Positions 8,938-20,423 of a DNA stretch of 64,000 bases are shown here, piece by piece. The notes under the pieces were generated by a model, which saw only the letters and a program-made list of their open reading frames with translations, was not told where the DNA came from and ran no database searches. Within the stretch, counting starts at the first letter, position 1. Every line of letters begins with the position of its first letter. Position numbers and translations under genes: made by a program. Source of the stretch: Meconema thalassinum (taxonomy: Eukaryota; Arthropoda; Insecta; Orthoptera; Tettigoniidae); NCBI GenBank assembly GCA_946902985.2, contig OX336389.2, forward strand, positions 983,132,482 through 983,196,481, written 5' to 3'.

Positions 8938-10892
8938 TATTTATGGTCCACCGCATATATACTGATGTGTAACCTCTCCTCTTAATCAGAAGGTGCTTGC
9001 AGGATAGGTTTTGTGCTGGCAATGGGCATATAAAGCTTTGTGCGAGGTGGGGAGGGGCAGAGCCATTTTATCATTCTGTAAGCCAGTGGAAAAGGAAGTG
9101 GGCCAAGTATTGTGGTGAGAGGCAGGATACATTTTCAGCCCTATACCCCAAATGTTCAAATATTTAAGAAGCTGTTGAGGCAGTGTCAGCAAATGGAGAA
9201 ATTGAAAATAGTATGGAGGGTAGCACTGTACTGGATTCATATTTGTATAATTCTAAATTATATTTTTAATTTGTTTGTTTTCTAGACAAAACCTTCTTGA
9301 TTTTCATTATTCTTTTGCATTGTGATTTTGCTACAAGGGATGTCTGAACTGAGCGATTCACATACATATACTGAACATTGTGAAGAATCCTGATAAAAAT
9401 GGATTGATTTTGAATGTTTAAGGTACATTTTATCAGAAATTTTTGCTCCACCCAGCAGTTCCAACTCATAGGTCTCTGACAAAGCCAACCTTCATCTCTA
9501 TCACTGTTTCTAAGTCGTCCAGCCCCATTTCCATAAAGGCCACTCAGAGTTTTCAATTAGATTAAATCTTGTAAATCCATGTCAAGGTCTTGCTGAAGTA
9601 CACCACACATCTCTTAAACTCCAGCAATTCTTCAAGGTTTATATTGCATCCCTGTTGGCTATGAAAGCCAATATTCCATCTTTTGGTACCTTTATAGGGA
9701 TAAGATAATGCTGAGGGTGCTCTAGTTCCACCAGCAAAGAAAATAATAATGCATGGTCCTCTTAGGCTGTTTGCAATTTTATATCCATGCACAGTGAGCT
9801 TTGATACATTTGAGATCAGTGCAAATGATGTGCGCATTCTCTTTGCCCAGCACACTTTGAGTCCGATCTCAGTGTTCTACTCGCGCTGTTAGTGTATGGT
9901 TTGTGCCGAAAACAATGCAATGTGCGAGTGCCAAGAATAGTGACCAAAGAGGAGCTGGGCAGGTGTGGCAGAAGACTGTTAAGGGTATTTACATGATATA
10001 ATGTAGACTGTTCCCAAAATTTTCACATGCATACGACTGGTCATTTATACCAAGGGTCTGCTGAAAGAGTTTTATATATCTGAAGGAAACTCCGCACCAG
10101 ACACTGCATAAACCTAGAAGAATTTCTGGAGCTTAATTTCTTGACCGTGAAAGTTAACATTCCACATATATTTTATCTCCATCTTCCAACCAAGAAATGG
10201 ACATCATCTGCGGGTTATTCAATTCCAGACTAAAGGGAACAGAGGGAATTTGGGCAACATTAGGGGCATAATTCATCTTTATTAGGGCATCCTTCTTCAT
10301 CATTGTAAGTCATATATACATACACACAAAAAATTAGACAAAACTTGCAGCACTGTAGTAGTGACATGTGATTCCATTTGTTTATCATGAGATGTTCAAC
10401 TGCATTAATCGAAAAGGTTATGGCATTTTAACTCATACATGATGAATAAATTTACTATACAGTATATAAAAAAAACTCTGAAAATGAGGTAGGAGCTAGA
10501 TTCGCTCGCTCATTACAGCCAATAGAACAGAACATTGCCTAGATAACTGAACTTGCTAAGCTCGCTGTGCCGTACTGAACTCGAATTCTAATTGATTCAG
10601 GATGGACAGGATGCTATTTAGGACGTTTTGGTGAAATTTGGAGAAGATTGCGGTATTTTTGGAGGAATTACGATATTTTTAAAATTTTAATATGAGAGGA
10701 AGCTTCACATTGTGTTTGACAACAACAAAATGGCGAGAGAAGCCGCCCTTGGGCAATGCTGCGTAGTATTTTCGCTAGGCCGCCCATAGCAACTTGTAGA
10801 GTTCGAAGAGAAATGCGTTGATTGGCTAATCCAATTGCCAGAATCAGAAAGGGTAGGAGAAATGAGCGCGCTTGATGAGAAGCTTCGGCGAT
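8938..10892. other. Nearly 2 kb without a recognised element
   Basis: Two minus-strand frames (9855-9562 and 9556-9266) could be a decayed protein: they contain FFAGGTRAPSALSYPYKG and DEGWLCQRP, faintly like the central part of pogo/Jerky-type transposases. The match is too weak to name. No repeat ends or tRNA-like heads are visible. The part 10440-10890 has nothing I can identify. Confidence 0.3.
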
Positions 10893-13511
10893 CTATAAAC
10901 TGCCATTTATTAAAGAAGAGAGAATCTGCACATTTAAAACTATTGAGAAAGGATCTAAATTAAAAGGATTTATGATAGTCACCCAGAGATGGAATTTTGA
11001 TAATCCTGTAAGAAGATATAAGTAATGATTGGTTTGCCGCTTTTTCCTCATGACGCGCCATTCGATTAGTTTTGAGGTGCGTGGTTTAGGGTCAACTTCA
11101 CTCCTATTGTTATTTCTGGAATCTCGAGTTGTATTCCCCTGGTTAGCGTTTCTAATGTACTCCTGACCTTCACGATACCTCTCATTATACTGCTGTCTAG
11201 AGAATACATCATCGTTATAGTTTTTATAGCGGCTATAACCTCTATTGTTTCGATTATTCTGATCATTTCGTTGGTTGGAGTTGTAGTTCCTATAATTGTT
11301 GTTATTATAGTTATTGTTATTGCGGAAATAACCTGTCCTTCTGTTATTTTCTCCATTTCTACGCTCCTCTTGCTGGTAAGGTCTACCTTCTCTGAATCGG
11401 CGGTACCTTGGTTCATACCGTCTGTCTCTAAAGTAATTGTTCCTATCAGGACCTGATTTAGTTTGAACTTGATTCGTTACTTCTTCCGTTTGTTGGGTCT
11501 GATCAATGACTATCGTATTCACCTCTCTACTATCCTGCCTGTTTCTAGGAATTGCATTGGGCATGGAGCTTGTGTAGTCAAGTCTACGAAGTAGTTCATC
11601 CTTCTTGGCAAGATCATTGACTCCAGACGATATTAAATTACGTCTGACATCAACCGGAAGCTGCCTAGAAATAGCTTCTATCAATTCTGTTTGTGTCAAA
11701 GGGGGTTGAAGGTAACGTAGTTTCGCTAATTGCATATTAAAGAAATCAGCGTACTTAGTTGGGAGAGTACCTAAGTATTTCTTAGAATAAACCTCCGCTC
11801 TCAAATCTTGCTGTCTTTCCACACTCCAATATCTTCTGACTAGAGCTTCGGCAAATTCCTCAAAGTCTCCAAACGTATACCTGAATGCACGATACCACTC
11901 CAAAGGTGATCTTTCGAGATAGCGTTCCACGATACGCATTTCTCTATCTTGAGATATATGATTTTCATAAAAATAATCACGGAGATGCTTAACGAACCCA
12001 ATTGGCGTAAGACCATCTTTATCATTAAATTTTCGTGGTTTTTCTTCAAAATTTCTAATGATTGTGACATTAGATTCTCTGTTCAAAGGGTGTACCTGTC
12101 TTAGACTTCCTATCCCGAAATCATTCTCTCCTATATCTATATCTTGTTGCATCGAAAGTCCTCTCGGAGTTTGTTTCGCTCTAACATCTCTAATTTCATC
12201 TTCTAATCGTGTCATCCTAGCTTGATCTGTTTCCTTTACTTCGTTTTCGGTCTCGACCTGATTTCCTATGCATTCCTGAATCTCCTTCCTAAGTTCGTCC
12301 TTTAATGAAATCTTAATAGCTTCTGCCGTTAATGCATCGCCTAAGTTAATATTTTGAATGCCCCTTTTAATTTCCTCAAGCTCAATTAACCTCCTTTCCC
12401 TATCGTCCGTCAAGTCATTATCCATTCGATTCACTTTATCTCCTAAAGACTTAGTTTCATTCATTTCTCTATCGAGATCTGCTCTTACTCCTGACATATC
12501 ATCACTTTGAGTTTTCTGTACAAGATTGATTCTTTTAATTAAATCCTCCCTTGCATCAGAAACATCCTTATTTAATCTAGCTTCAGTTGAAACTATCTTG
12601 GTTTCCATATCACGTTTGATGCTTGAAACATGATCGGAACTGAGTTTCTTCCAATCATATTTCAATGCTTCCAAACTTTTTTTGACAATATTTTCCACAT
12701 CTACATCAATTCCATCTTTCAACAATTTACTGTGATCCTGTACTTGTGTTTTCAAACTGTCAACAACTATTTTAAGTTCTGTTAACCTCATGTTAGTTTG
12801 TGATGTGTTTCCCTCAGCTTGTTGTTTATTGGATTCCCATTCTTTTTTGATTTCAGTCTGGAAATTCTCATTACTTGTTTCTAATTCTTTAAACTTGTGT
12901 TGCATGTTGGAATCAATTCCACTTAATCTTGATTGAACTTGTTCTGTGTTAGACTCTACACTACCTAGTCTAGTTTGTAAATCGACGGTGTTGTTCTGAA
13001 TTTTAATGACTCTTTCTTTGAGTAATGTAGACTCATCTTGGGCCTTTCTAACATTTCCCTGTATCTTGTTAACATTTTCCTGTATTTTGTCGAATGTGTT
13101 TGTGACTTGTGTAGAACTAACTTGCAATTTATTAACATCGCTGCTAACGGAAGTAGCACTACTTTGTAATTTCTCCAAAGACTCTTGTAATTCACCTAGA
13201 TCTTGTTTAATACTGTCTTTAACACTTTCCTTTACTGTGTCAGCAATATTTTCTACTATAGTGTCCCTAACACTTTCTTTAACAGCATCTACCTCTGTTT
13301 TAACGCTTTCAATAACAGATTCTTTAATAGTGTCCCTACTTTTCTCTACTTCTTCCCTAACAGACTTAAATTTCTTTTCAGCGTCCTCTTTAGCACTTTT
13401 AAAACCTTTCTGGGTGTACGTGCGAACACCTTCCATATCTTTTGTCAGATTGTCCATCTTATTTTGGACATCTGAAAACATCTTATATACCTCTTCAATC
13501 TTCATTGCCAT
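10893..13511 (-). CDS. gag: Gypsy-type Gag polyprotein, 872 residues
   Basis: Gag forms the particle that packages retrotransposon RNA. The first 430 or so residues are a long coiled coil with repeated segments such as VKESVKDSIKQ and NKIQENVNKIQ. A capsid-like domain follows (about residues 480-680: ERSPLEWYRAFRYTFGDFEE, RYLQPPLTQTELIEAISRQL), then an Arg/Asn-rich tail with runs like NNNNYNNNNYRNYN. No CCHC zinc knuckle is present; basic low-complexity sequence seems to take its place. The capsid domain is clearly homologous to the Gag at 33904-36432. The frame is open for its whole length. Its last 40 residues run past the end of the other Gag and stop where protease should begin; pol is missing. 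Start chosen at the first ATG, following the 5' UTR. Confidence 0.85.
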   Translation of the reverse strand: MAMKIEEVYKMFSDVQNKMDNLTKDMEGVRTYTQKGFKSAKEDAEKKFKSVREEVEKSRDTIKESVIESVKTEVDAVKESVRDTIVENIADTVKESVKDSIKQDLGELQESLEKLQSSATSVSSDVNKLQVSSTQVTNTFDKIQENVNKIQGNVRKAQDESTLLKERVIKIQNNTVDLQTRLGSVESNTEQVQSRLSGIDSNMQHKFKELETSNENFQTEIKKEWESNKQQAEGNTSQTNMRLTELKIVVDSLKTQVQDHSKLLKDGIDVDVENIVKKSLEALKYDWKKLSSDHVSSIKRDMETKIVSTEARLNKDVSDAREDLIKRINLVQKTQSDDMSGVRADLDREMNETKSLGDKVNRMDNDLTDDRERRLIELEEIKRGIQNINLGDALTAEAIKISLKDELRKEIQECIGNQVETENEVKETDQARMTRLEDEIRDVRAKQTPRGLSMQQDIDIGENDFGIGSLRQVHPLNRESNVTIIRNFEEKPRKFNDKDGLTPIGFVKHLRDYFYENHISQDREMRIVERYLERSPLEWYRAFRYTFGDFEEFAEALVRRYWSVERQQDLRAEVYSKKYLGTLPTKYADFFNMQLAKLRYLQPPLTQTELIEAISRQLPVDVRRNLISSGVNDLAKKDELLRRLDYTSSMPNAIPRNRQDSREVNTIVIDQTQQTEEVTNQVQTKSGPDRNNYFRDRRYEPRYRRFREGRPYQQEERRNGENNRRTGYFRNNNNYNNNNYRNYNSNQRNDQNNRNNRGYSRYKNYNDDVFSRQQYNERYREGQEYIRNANQGNTTRDSRNNNRSEVDPKPRTSKLIEWRVMRKKRQTNHYLYLLTGLSKFHLWVTIINPFNLDPFSIVLNVQILSSLINGSL

Positions 13512-13942
13512 TGCAACAATTACAAATATTTCAACTGCTACGGGAACATGACATACACTGCAGAACTAGAACACCAAAGAGCAACCATTTTCAACTTAAT
13601 ATTTGGGAATGTTATTGTTTACCAGACTTATGCTAAACCCTAGAGTAATTCTGTTAATGATTCATTTAAATCATGAAGTCCTAATTCTATTATTATTAAT
13701 TAATTTTAATCATTTACGTTACATGACTGTGACTAAAATGTCAACAACCGGATTATCAAACCATCAGATTTAGATTATAAGTCAGCTTTCTGTTTCTCGA
13801 CTTATTCTTCCTTACACAGGATTTCTTTCAATCTAATCTTCCAAAATTGAAACAATTGCACCCAATCACGCCCAATTAAGCCTCAACAAGCCTAATCGTG
13901 CCTGACATCACGAAATACGTCGCTACGAACCACAGTTCGAGC

Positions 13943-13960
13943 CTAAACGTTGGGCTGCCA
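13943..13960 (-). other. Probable primer-binding site of the minus-strand Gypsy element
   Basis: On the minus strand TGGCAGCCCAACGTTTAG lies eight bases after the putative LTR end (13968). It resembles the TGGCGCCCAAC-type site that Gypsy elements use for a tRNA-Lys-like primer, and the second Gypsy element has TGTCGCCCAACTCATG at the matching place. The 5' UTR between here and gag (13512-13942) has no gene. Confidence 0.55.
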
Positions 13961-13967
13961 TTTAATG

Positions 13968-16900
13968 TGTTCCCGTTTAAACCATTTGAGCTGCTTGTCG
14001 AATCCGAAGATCAGCTGGATTGCAGAATCTCGAGGTCCCCGGCTCAAAAACCTGGAAATCCTACCAACAATAGCTAAATGGGGGGTGCACACTTTCTAAG
14101 ATCATGTTTTGGTAAACATAATGGGTGTATCAACTAAATAAACGAAGAGCTCGAGATACTAACTATTCTCGGTTAAGTGGGCGAAATTAGTGGTTCTATA
14201 AAACCTCAAATGCACCAAAACATAATCCCCCTTCATAACTTAAATAAATCATCAAAGCGCAGTTACAAAACTAACAAATAAATTTATTAACGAAGTGATA
14301 ATAAATAAATATTGAATTAACAAATATTCCTATAACAATTACATGTAATCCGCAAATGATTCTGCGAAAATTCCTATAATAAGACTATGAAATTAAATCA
14401 TCGTCCCATGGACGTTAGAAGTACTCCACTTCTTAAATAAAATTAAATAAACAAATTATCAATCAGCTGTTTGCACAACAGCTCTTAAATTTTACTCTTG
14501 TTCCCTAGTAATATATGAACAAAGATCGATTTTAATACATCCAATGTCTTCCATGACATTTCTACTTACTATTCCAATGTCATCCATTGGTAAAATTAAT
14601 AGAAATTAATTTTATACTGATCTTCCATAAGATCACCTTTACACAATAGTAAACCACCTTACTGTATTTAAAGAACGTCGTCACGTTCTTTAAACGTCAC
14701 TCCAATTTATGGTTTAAACGTTAAAAAAAAAACATTAAAGTATATTAAACTTTCGTTTAATTATCAACTAATGTTCCCAAAATTATTTAATGATTAATGG
14801 TAGAAATTATTATTAAATAATTTAATTAAAGACTATTAATATTTCCAAATTATTAATTAAGTTTGTAAAATGTTCGTTATTTAAATGTTTATTAATTATT
14901 AGAAATAATTATTAATCATGTTAATCCAAATAATAAACCATATTATTATTATTGTTTTAGGATCAGATGTTTATTAAGAAAGTTATTCAGATAACTTTAC
15001 TATATCGTTAAATTCTCCTAGTTATTAATAGTATTATGTTTAAATATAGTTAACAAATGTCTTATGTTATTTACATCATTCGTGATGATTCTCAATCATC
15101 CAACCTTCCTCCTCTGGTCAACTACTGACAATCCCAAATTTTTATGCTCTTAAATAAAGTGTCACTGTTACAATTTCATATCGCTATCATCATAATAAAG
15201 ATGTTTCGTTTCATAATTGGGCATACATACATCGCCGAACGGTTAAGTTAAGCTTATATAATTAATGTCTTATCCTTGATAATGTCTTAATAATAATTAA
15301 CAACATTTTCACTTTCAATCCGTTTCCCAAATATTTTCCGCCAATAGAACTAATCAATTCAACTGAGAGTCGTTTTACAATAATACTGGACAACTAAGGT
15401 CTTACTTAATTCTTTACTGTAATATATTTACTTATAATTTCCAATTAAACGCTCACAACGCGTATAATGACCTTCCCTTCTCTAATAGACTGAACAAATA
15501 TCCACAGAATACTTAAACAACAACTTCTCTCCATTACATAGGTAAATTCCGTACAACATTTTCCTCAGCTTGATATTAAACAAATATAGCTGCTATAATT
15601 CTTCACTTCAATCTCTTAATACAGTATTCTGGCATAACAACTTATTTAAATTGCATATAATGCCTTGCTTTCATAATATATTTACTTATAATAATTACAG
15701 CGTATAGCTCTTTCAGATGTTGTGAAAATACATAATAGTCGACTCTAATAAACAGTGATGACATAATGGTTTACTAGTATAAGTTACTTTAGATTTCAAA
15801 TAATTGTTGTTAACATTTAATAAATATAAACATTCGTTACTTCTCTCTGGTCTTTCCAAAATATTGCGTTAATGCAATTAAAGTCAATAACAATCTCCAA
15901 GAGTGTTGTAAAATTTCGTAGAATACTCAAATGTGCTAATTTGTCCGAGCAGATAAGATCTCTCAAATAAAATAAAATAATTTATCAACAGATAAATTAT
16001 TATTAACTATGACTGGCTAAAGTGGAATGTCCAAATAATGTTTCATCTTTCCACCAATTCAAAATGTTTGATTAAATAATTACTTGAGCGAAGTCAGACT
16101 CGAAGATAACTATAAAGTCTTGGAAATGTCCAAATAATAATTCATTTCCAAATAAACATTCTTTTCAAAGTCTAAGTTGCTTGGATAAAGTAATACCATT
16201 TTCTAAAACGTTGAATAATATCCAATAAAATTCCAATAATGTTCCAATAATGTTCAATAAACTTCAATAAATTCAATAAAATTCCCAATAAAATTCAATA
16301 ATTTACAATAAAATTCAATAATTTACAATAAAATTCCCAAAGATACGTGGATCGAAAGAAATTCGATAAACGAAATTATTAATAAAATGAGCTTAAATCT
16401 CGAAACCTATAAGTCAAAAATCCAAATGTTACTATCCGAAAATCTCACTAAAAGAAAATTAATATTTAAATGTCCAACGCTGAAAAAAATAATTTCTGGG
16501 CTTAAACTATTTCACACACAACAAAATAATTTAGCGTTGAAATGGTGCCATGCTCTCTGATATTCTATTCTACAACTAACTACAAAAAGAACCAACTGCT
16601 ACAAACGAGGATATCTGTTTCTACTTTGCGATGACATCTTGAAGAAGAAGTATGGAGGGAATTACTAACGCCACTAGCAATTCCACACTTACTAATCTTC
16701 ATCCTCTTTCTTCGGAAGACTGCCTTGTCACGACTCGAACCCTGCTCTCCGATCGTCAATCCCCCTGGCTGGCTTCGAACACGGAGCTCGCCTCGATCAG
16801 CGAAACCGCAAGAATCCCCCAGTCTCGAAGTATGATGAACTGCCTCGCTTCGGGTCGGATAATACCTAGCCATGACGCGGTAATCAAGTTCCATCTCGTA

Positions 16901-17199
16901 ACGTTGGATTGTAGCCTTGTAATCGTTACACCACATCTTATAATTTTAAGATTAATGTTGGTTGCCCGGTATTCCAGTCCAACAGTGTAATATCACGTTC
17001 CCTGCGCATAACTTGGCTTAGTCCATGATCACGACTGCGTTAAACACAATGTTAACTGTTCCCCTTAACGCTTGCATGTCGAACATTTCGATAAAAAGCT
17101 TGTCACTAAACAGAGACTTGCTATTAATGAGTGCCGCTCTCATAAAAATGTTAGCACAGGCAGATAACGGGCCTTCCCTTCTCGCCTGTATAGCTGACA
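13968..17199 (-). repeat. Probable long 5' LTR (about 3.2 kb) of the minus-strand Gypsy element
   Basis: On the minus strand this would begin TGTCAGC (17199) and end GGGAACA (13968), directly before the primer-binding site and 5' UTR of gag. TG...CA ends and position support an LTR, and the related element at 29540 also has LTRs of almost 4 kb. The interior is very AT-rich (14280-16560), with many CAATAAAATT-like units at 16200-16350, and holds no coding frame of note. The 5' boundary is inferred because it meets an inverted piece of the same LTR at 17200. The matching 3' LTR is not in the window. Confidence 0.55.
16200..16345 (+). repeat. Degenerate AATAAAATTC-type tandem array
   Basis: About a dozen short units such as CAATAAAATTC, CAATAATGTTC and CAATAATTTA follow one another. 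They lie inside the putative LTR and look like local replication slippage. Confidence 0.7.
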
Positions 17200-17599
17200 C
17201 GCAGAATCATTTGCGGATTACATGTAATTGTTATAGGAATATTTGTTAATTCAATATTTATTTATTATCACTTCGTTAATATATTTATTTGTTAGTTTTG
17301 TAACTGCGCTTTGATGATTTATTTAAGTTATGAAGGAGGATTATGTTTTGGTGCATTTGAGATTTTATAGAACCACTAATTTCGCCCACTTAACCGAGAA
17401 TAGTTAGTATCTCGAGCTCTTCGTTTATTTAGTTGATACACCCATTATGCTTTACCAAAACATGATCTTAGAAAGTGTGCACCCCCCATTTAGCTATTGT
17501 TGGTAGGATTTCCAGGTTTTTGAGCCGGGGACCTCGAGATTCTGCAATCCAGCTGATCTTCGGATTCGACAAGCAGCTCAAATGGTTTAAACGGGTACA
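17200..17599 (+). repeat. Inverted 400 bp LTR fragment
   Basis: The sequence from CGCAGAATCATTTGCGG to AAACGGGTACA is the reverse complement of 13968-14366 with few differences. It is therefore the 3' part of the same LTR type in the plus orientation. Either the minus-strand element inserted into a plus-strand solo LTR, or an inversion produced the arrangement. Confidence 0.85.
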
Positions 17600-18505
17600 G
17601 TACGAAATCTTTATTTCTATCCACGCACGAAAATAATAACTTATTCAATTATTTTGATGATCCTATGTTACCGAGCTAAAACTTTTGAAGCTGACTGTCG
17701 TAACCTTGTGACGCTACGATCAGCTGCTCAGGAGTCAACATCTGCACATGAACTGGAGTGAGTGAGAAAGATTAGATTGAAATATTTAGGTTCGCCAGGG
17801 AAATACAAAATTGAGTGGCAGTATTGGTGATCAATGCAGTGTACAGTAGTGAAGCTTTAAGAAGTGCTGAGAGTTGAAATATTGAATTCATAACTATGTC
17901 CCTTAGGAATTCGAGTGGCAGCAGACAGTTTTACACAGCAGGATGACAAATAATACAAATTTCAGAGTGTATGGCTTTTTAAGGAAGCTTTCGAATTCAA
18001 AAGTGTGTGTGTTTTTGTAAATGAAGTTAGGAAACTTACCTCTTCTCAGTTTTACATCAAAAGGCATAATGTACCGTGTTCTAACCCAGACCAAAACTAC
18101 ATTTCTTGACTGAGCCATGAATCGAATCGGGATGTCATGGGCGACAGCTAACAAGGGGAGGATACGATGCATGGGTCACCGATTCTAACCATCTTCAGTA
18201 CACGTGTAGGCCATGGCCAGGCATATACCAGGTGCAAGTAGTAAGGTGCGTTTTTCAGCTTTTTCCGAGAAATTAATTATTCGCAATTGCAGTGCGGCGT
18301 CCATGTGCGTTGTACGCTAGCAAGAAGCCAAAGAGCGCGTGGTGCAGCGGTAAGAGCCCTGCTTCGTAAGCGCGGGATCGCTGGACTGAATTCCACTGGT
18401 GAGCCGTTGCAGTGTAATTAGGCTATGCTAGCCACTACACCACAAGGTGGTCCCCGATAAATAAAAACTGATTCAATCTCAGTATTTGTATTTCCTCGTT
18501 ACTAA
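17600..18505. other. Unassigned sequence with a tRNA-like piece at its end
   Basis: No gene is visible. The last part (18330-18460) holds tRNA-like SINE heads. The rest has no repeat ends or frames worth naming. Confidence 0.35.
18330..18460. repeat. Two facing tRNA-like SINE heads
   Basis: On the plus strand GTGGTGCAGCGGTAAGAGC and GGACTGAATTCC resemble polymerase III boxes A and B. On the minus strand GGTGGTGTAGTGGCTAGC matches the SINE-B head. The two share the central part. No SINE body follows on either side, so this is a remnant. Confidence 0.4.
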
Positions 18506-19006
18506 CAAGGGAAGTCTTCGCGCTACTACACTCCGATCGGGGTGAAATTCAGGAGACAAATAGCTGAGGAAATGTACAACACGGGACAGGAAACCGCATC
18601 GGCTCAAATTAATATGCTATGTCATATTTATAACGTTAAAATTATGACAATGATACGCGTGCCGAACCGAGAATGGTGAGCAGTAAGCCAGTGACGCTGT
18701 AACAGGTCTGGCACACGCTCCCTGTTTCCAGGCGAGACGGAATGATACAAGCGCGTGGCCTTCAATGTGGATGAACTTTTTTTAAAATAATATGCAGGAC
18801 GTGTTACCTATGATAAACACAATGGATGACACAGTAGCAGGGTTGCTGCCGTAATTTGTTCATTATCCGAGATATATTACCTAGGTATTATTATATACAA
18901 TTACTGAAATGAAATGCAACCGATACCTAATAATAAGTACAGTACTTTACACAATTAACGAGTATCACTTGTTTATCATGTCTTGTTTGTTTCAATCAAT
19001 GTAGGC

Positions 19007-19681
19007 CTACGTATCACAAAGGTGAATGTCATGAACAAGGTGGTCAATACATATATTTGTTTTACACCAGCCACACGTGAGTATGGCAGTATTTGTACAC
19101 TGGCCACAAATATCCAGGGAAGGACTTATAAAACAAAAAACAGGGTTCGGAAAGTTGGACGGTCGTTCATCTACAAAGCCAGCCTTAAACCAGCTATATG
19201 TCCACATGCTTTGAAAGCGTGGGGATGACAATTGGTTGTGTGTAAACGACTGAACTTTCAAGATGTTGTTACGTAGGTGAATATTGAACTCTAGACCATG
19301 TAACAGCACACTATCGTAGAAAGTTCGAATGGAATTCTTCCATATTCGAAATCCAAATACATCCAGGGGTTGAATTATACCTGTGGTTCCTCTTGGTACA
19401 ATCTCGACATCAATGTCCTTGTCATTTGGTTTGGCTGCTAGTATAGCATCTTCTGTTTGTCCAGTCCATGAATCTAAAACCAGTACACTAAAATCAGGTA
19501 CTAACGGAAAATACACATTTCGGAGCCACTCTTGAAATAAATGTTGAGTTAATTTATCCAACTTGGAAGCAAGTACATAATTATAAATTAGGTGCAGTAA
19601 AGAAGGTGTCCTTAACTCTTGGTCCAAAGACTCCGTTCTTTTCCTGTAATACCACAAGTAGAACGGGAAGCAGACGACCAT
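19007..19681 (-). pseudogene. DDE transposase, second part with zinc-binding tail
   Basis: Real homology begins at about IYNYVLASKLDKL (19590); the first 30 residues of this frame are overlap. The second catalytic aspartate is in VLVLDSWTGQ and the third in IIQPLDVFGFRIWK, with 36 residues between them (DD36D). The C-terminus has paired cysteines (CGQC, CGWC) and CIDHLVHDIHLC, which looks like a cross-brace zinc finger. Such a tail is not part of the standard Tigger transposase and may mark an insect-specific branch. Confidence 0.85.
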
Positions 19682-20423
19682 CCGCGGAGATTATTTTTTG
19701 GATGGTGTAACTCTGCGTTAACGAATTTAGGGATTGTGCTTCAGCAAATACACGCTTGTCACCTTTACTGTGAAGTGTTCGTCCAGAGTGAAATTCCATG
19801 TTGAACCCACTTTGGTCTGTACGAAAGACACATATTGGACTATAGGTTTCAATGGCTTCCGCAACATCTCCAACAACGGTTGTCGCACTTGCAAGTAGGT
19901 CAGCATGATTTGTTGTATAATTATGTGACACGAATTTTGTCACTTTTCTTGACACAATACGGCAAGATCTTTTAAAATGGGAGAGCCAAACTTTCGATGC
20001 ACGAAAGGTTTCATCACCTATTCGCCGTGCTGCTGCAAGAGCCCATTTCCGGATATCACTGTCATGAACAACCTTTCTTCCCTCTCTGGCACATTGAAAC
20101 TGTTTAGCGGTTGCATCGAAAATTAATTTCAGTTTTTCTTTTTTCGTACCTCCGCGCTCAACATGTTTCTCCCATATGTAAAGGTCATTACGGCACTTCA
20201 ACTTCTTGTAGAGGCGATGCACAGTTTGGAACTTCCGTTGTTTACCTCCTTGATTACGCCAAAAATCAATAGCGGCTTTCATATATTGCACACTTACATC
20301 ACTATTGTCTCCCGCAGGTTCATCGTGCTCCCTGTCGTATTCTGCATCGTTGTCGGGATCAAGCATAACCAAGCTATCTTCCGTTTTAACGGAAAAACTT
20401 GGGTCTTCTATACGGTTTGCCAT
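19581..20423 (-). pseudogene. DDE transposase, DNA-binding and first catalytic part
   Basis: The protein starts MANRIEDPSF. Residues about 50-165 form a DNA-binding region ending in a CENPB-type helix-turn-helix (FRASKVWLSHFKRSCRIVSRK). The DDE catalytic domain follows with its first aspartate in VFRTDQSGFNMEF and the block SADGRLLPVLLVV. The reading ends after FFTAPNL, where the frame changes near 19590 and the catalytic domain continues in the next frame (19681-19007). It acts on the TIRs of its own element. One frame change is the only break I see, so inactivation may be recent. Confidence 0.85.

Noticed and set aside
9266..9855. Possible transposase or host gene on the minus strand
   Set aside because: Two short frames with only faint pogo/Jerky-like spacing; no catalytic residue can be placed.
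11271..13636. Plus-strand frames opposite the minus-strand gag
   Set aside because: They are Ser/Phe/Leu-rich antisense shadows of the coiled coil and have no motif.
16580..17250. Frames of 60-118 residues on both strands in the long LTR
   Set aside because: Overlap on opposite strands, no recognisable motif; likely chance.
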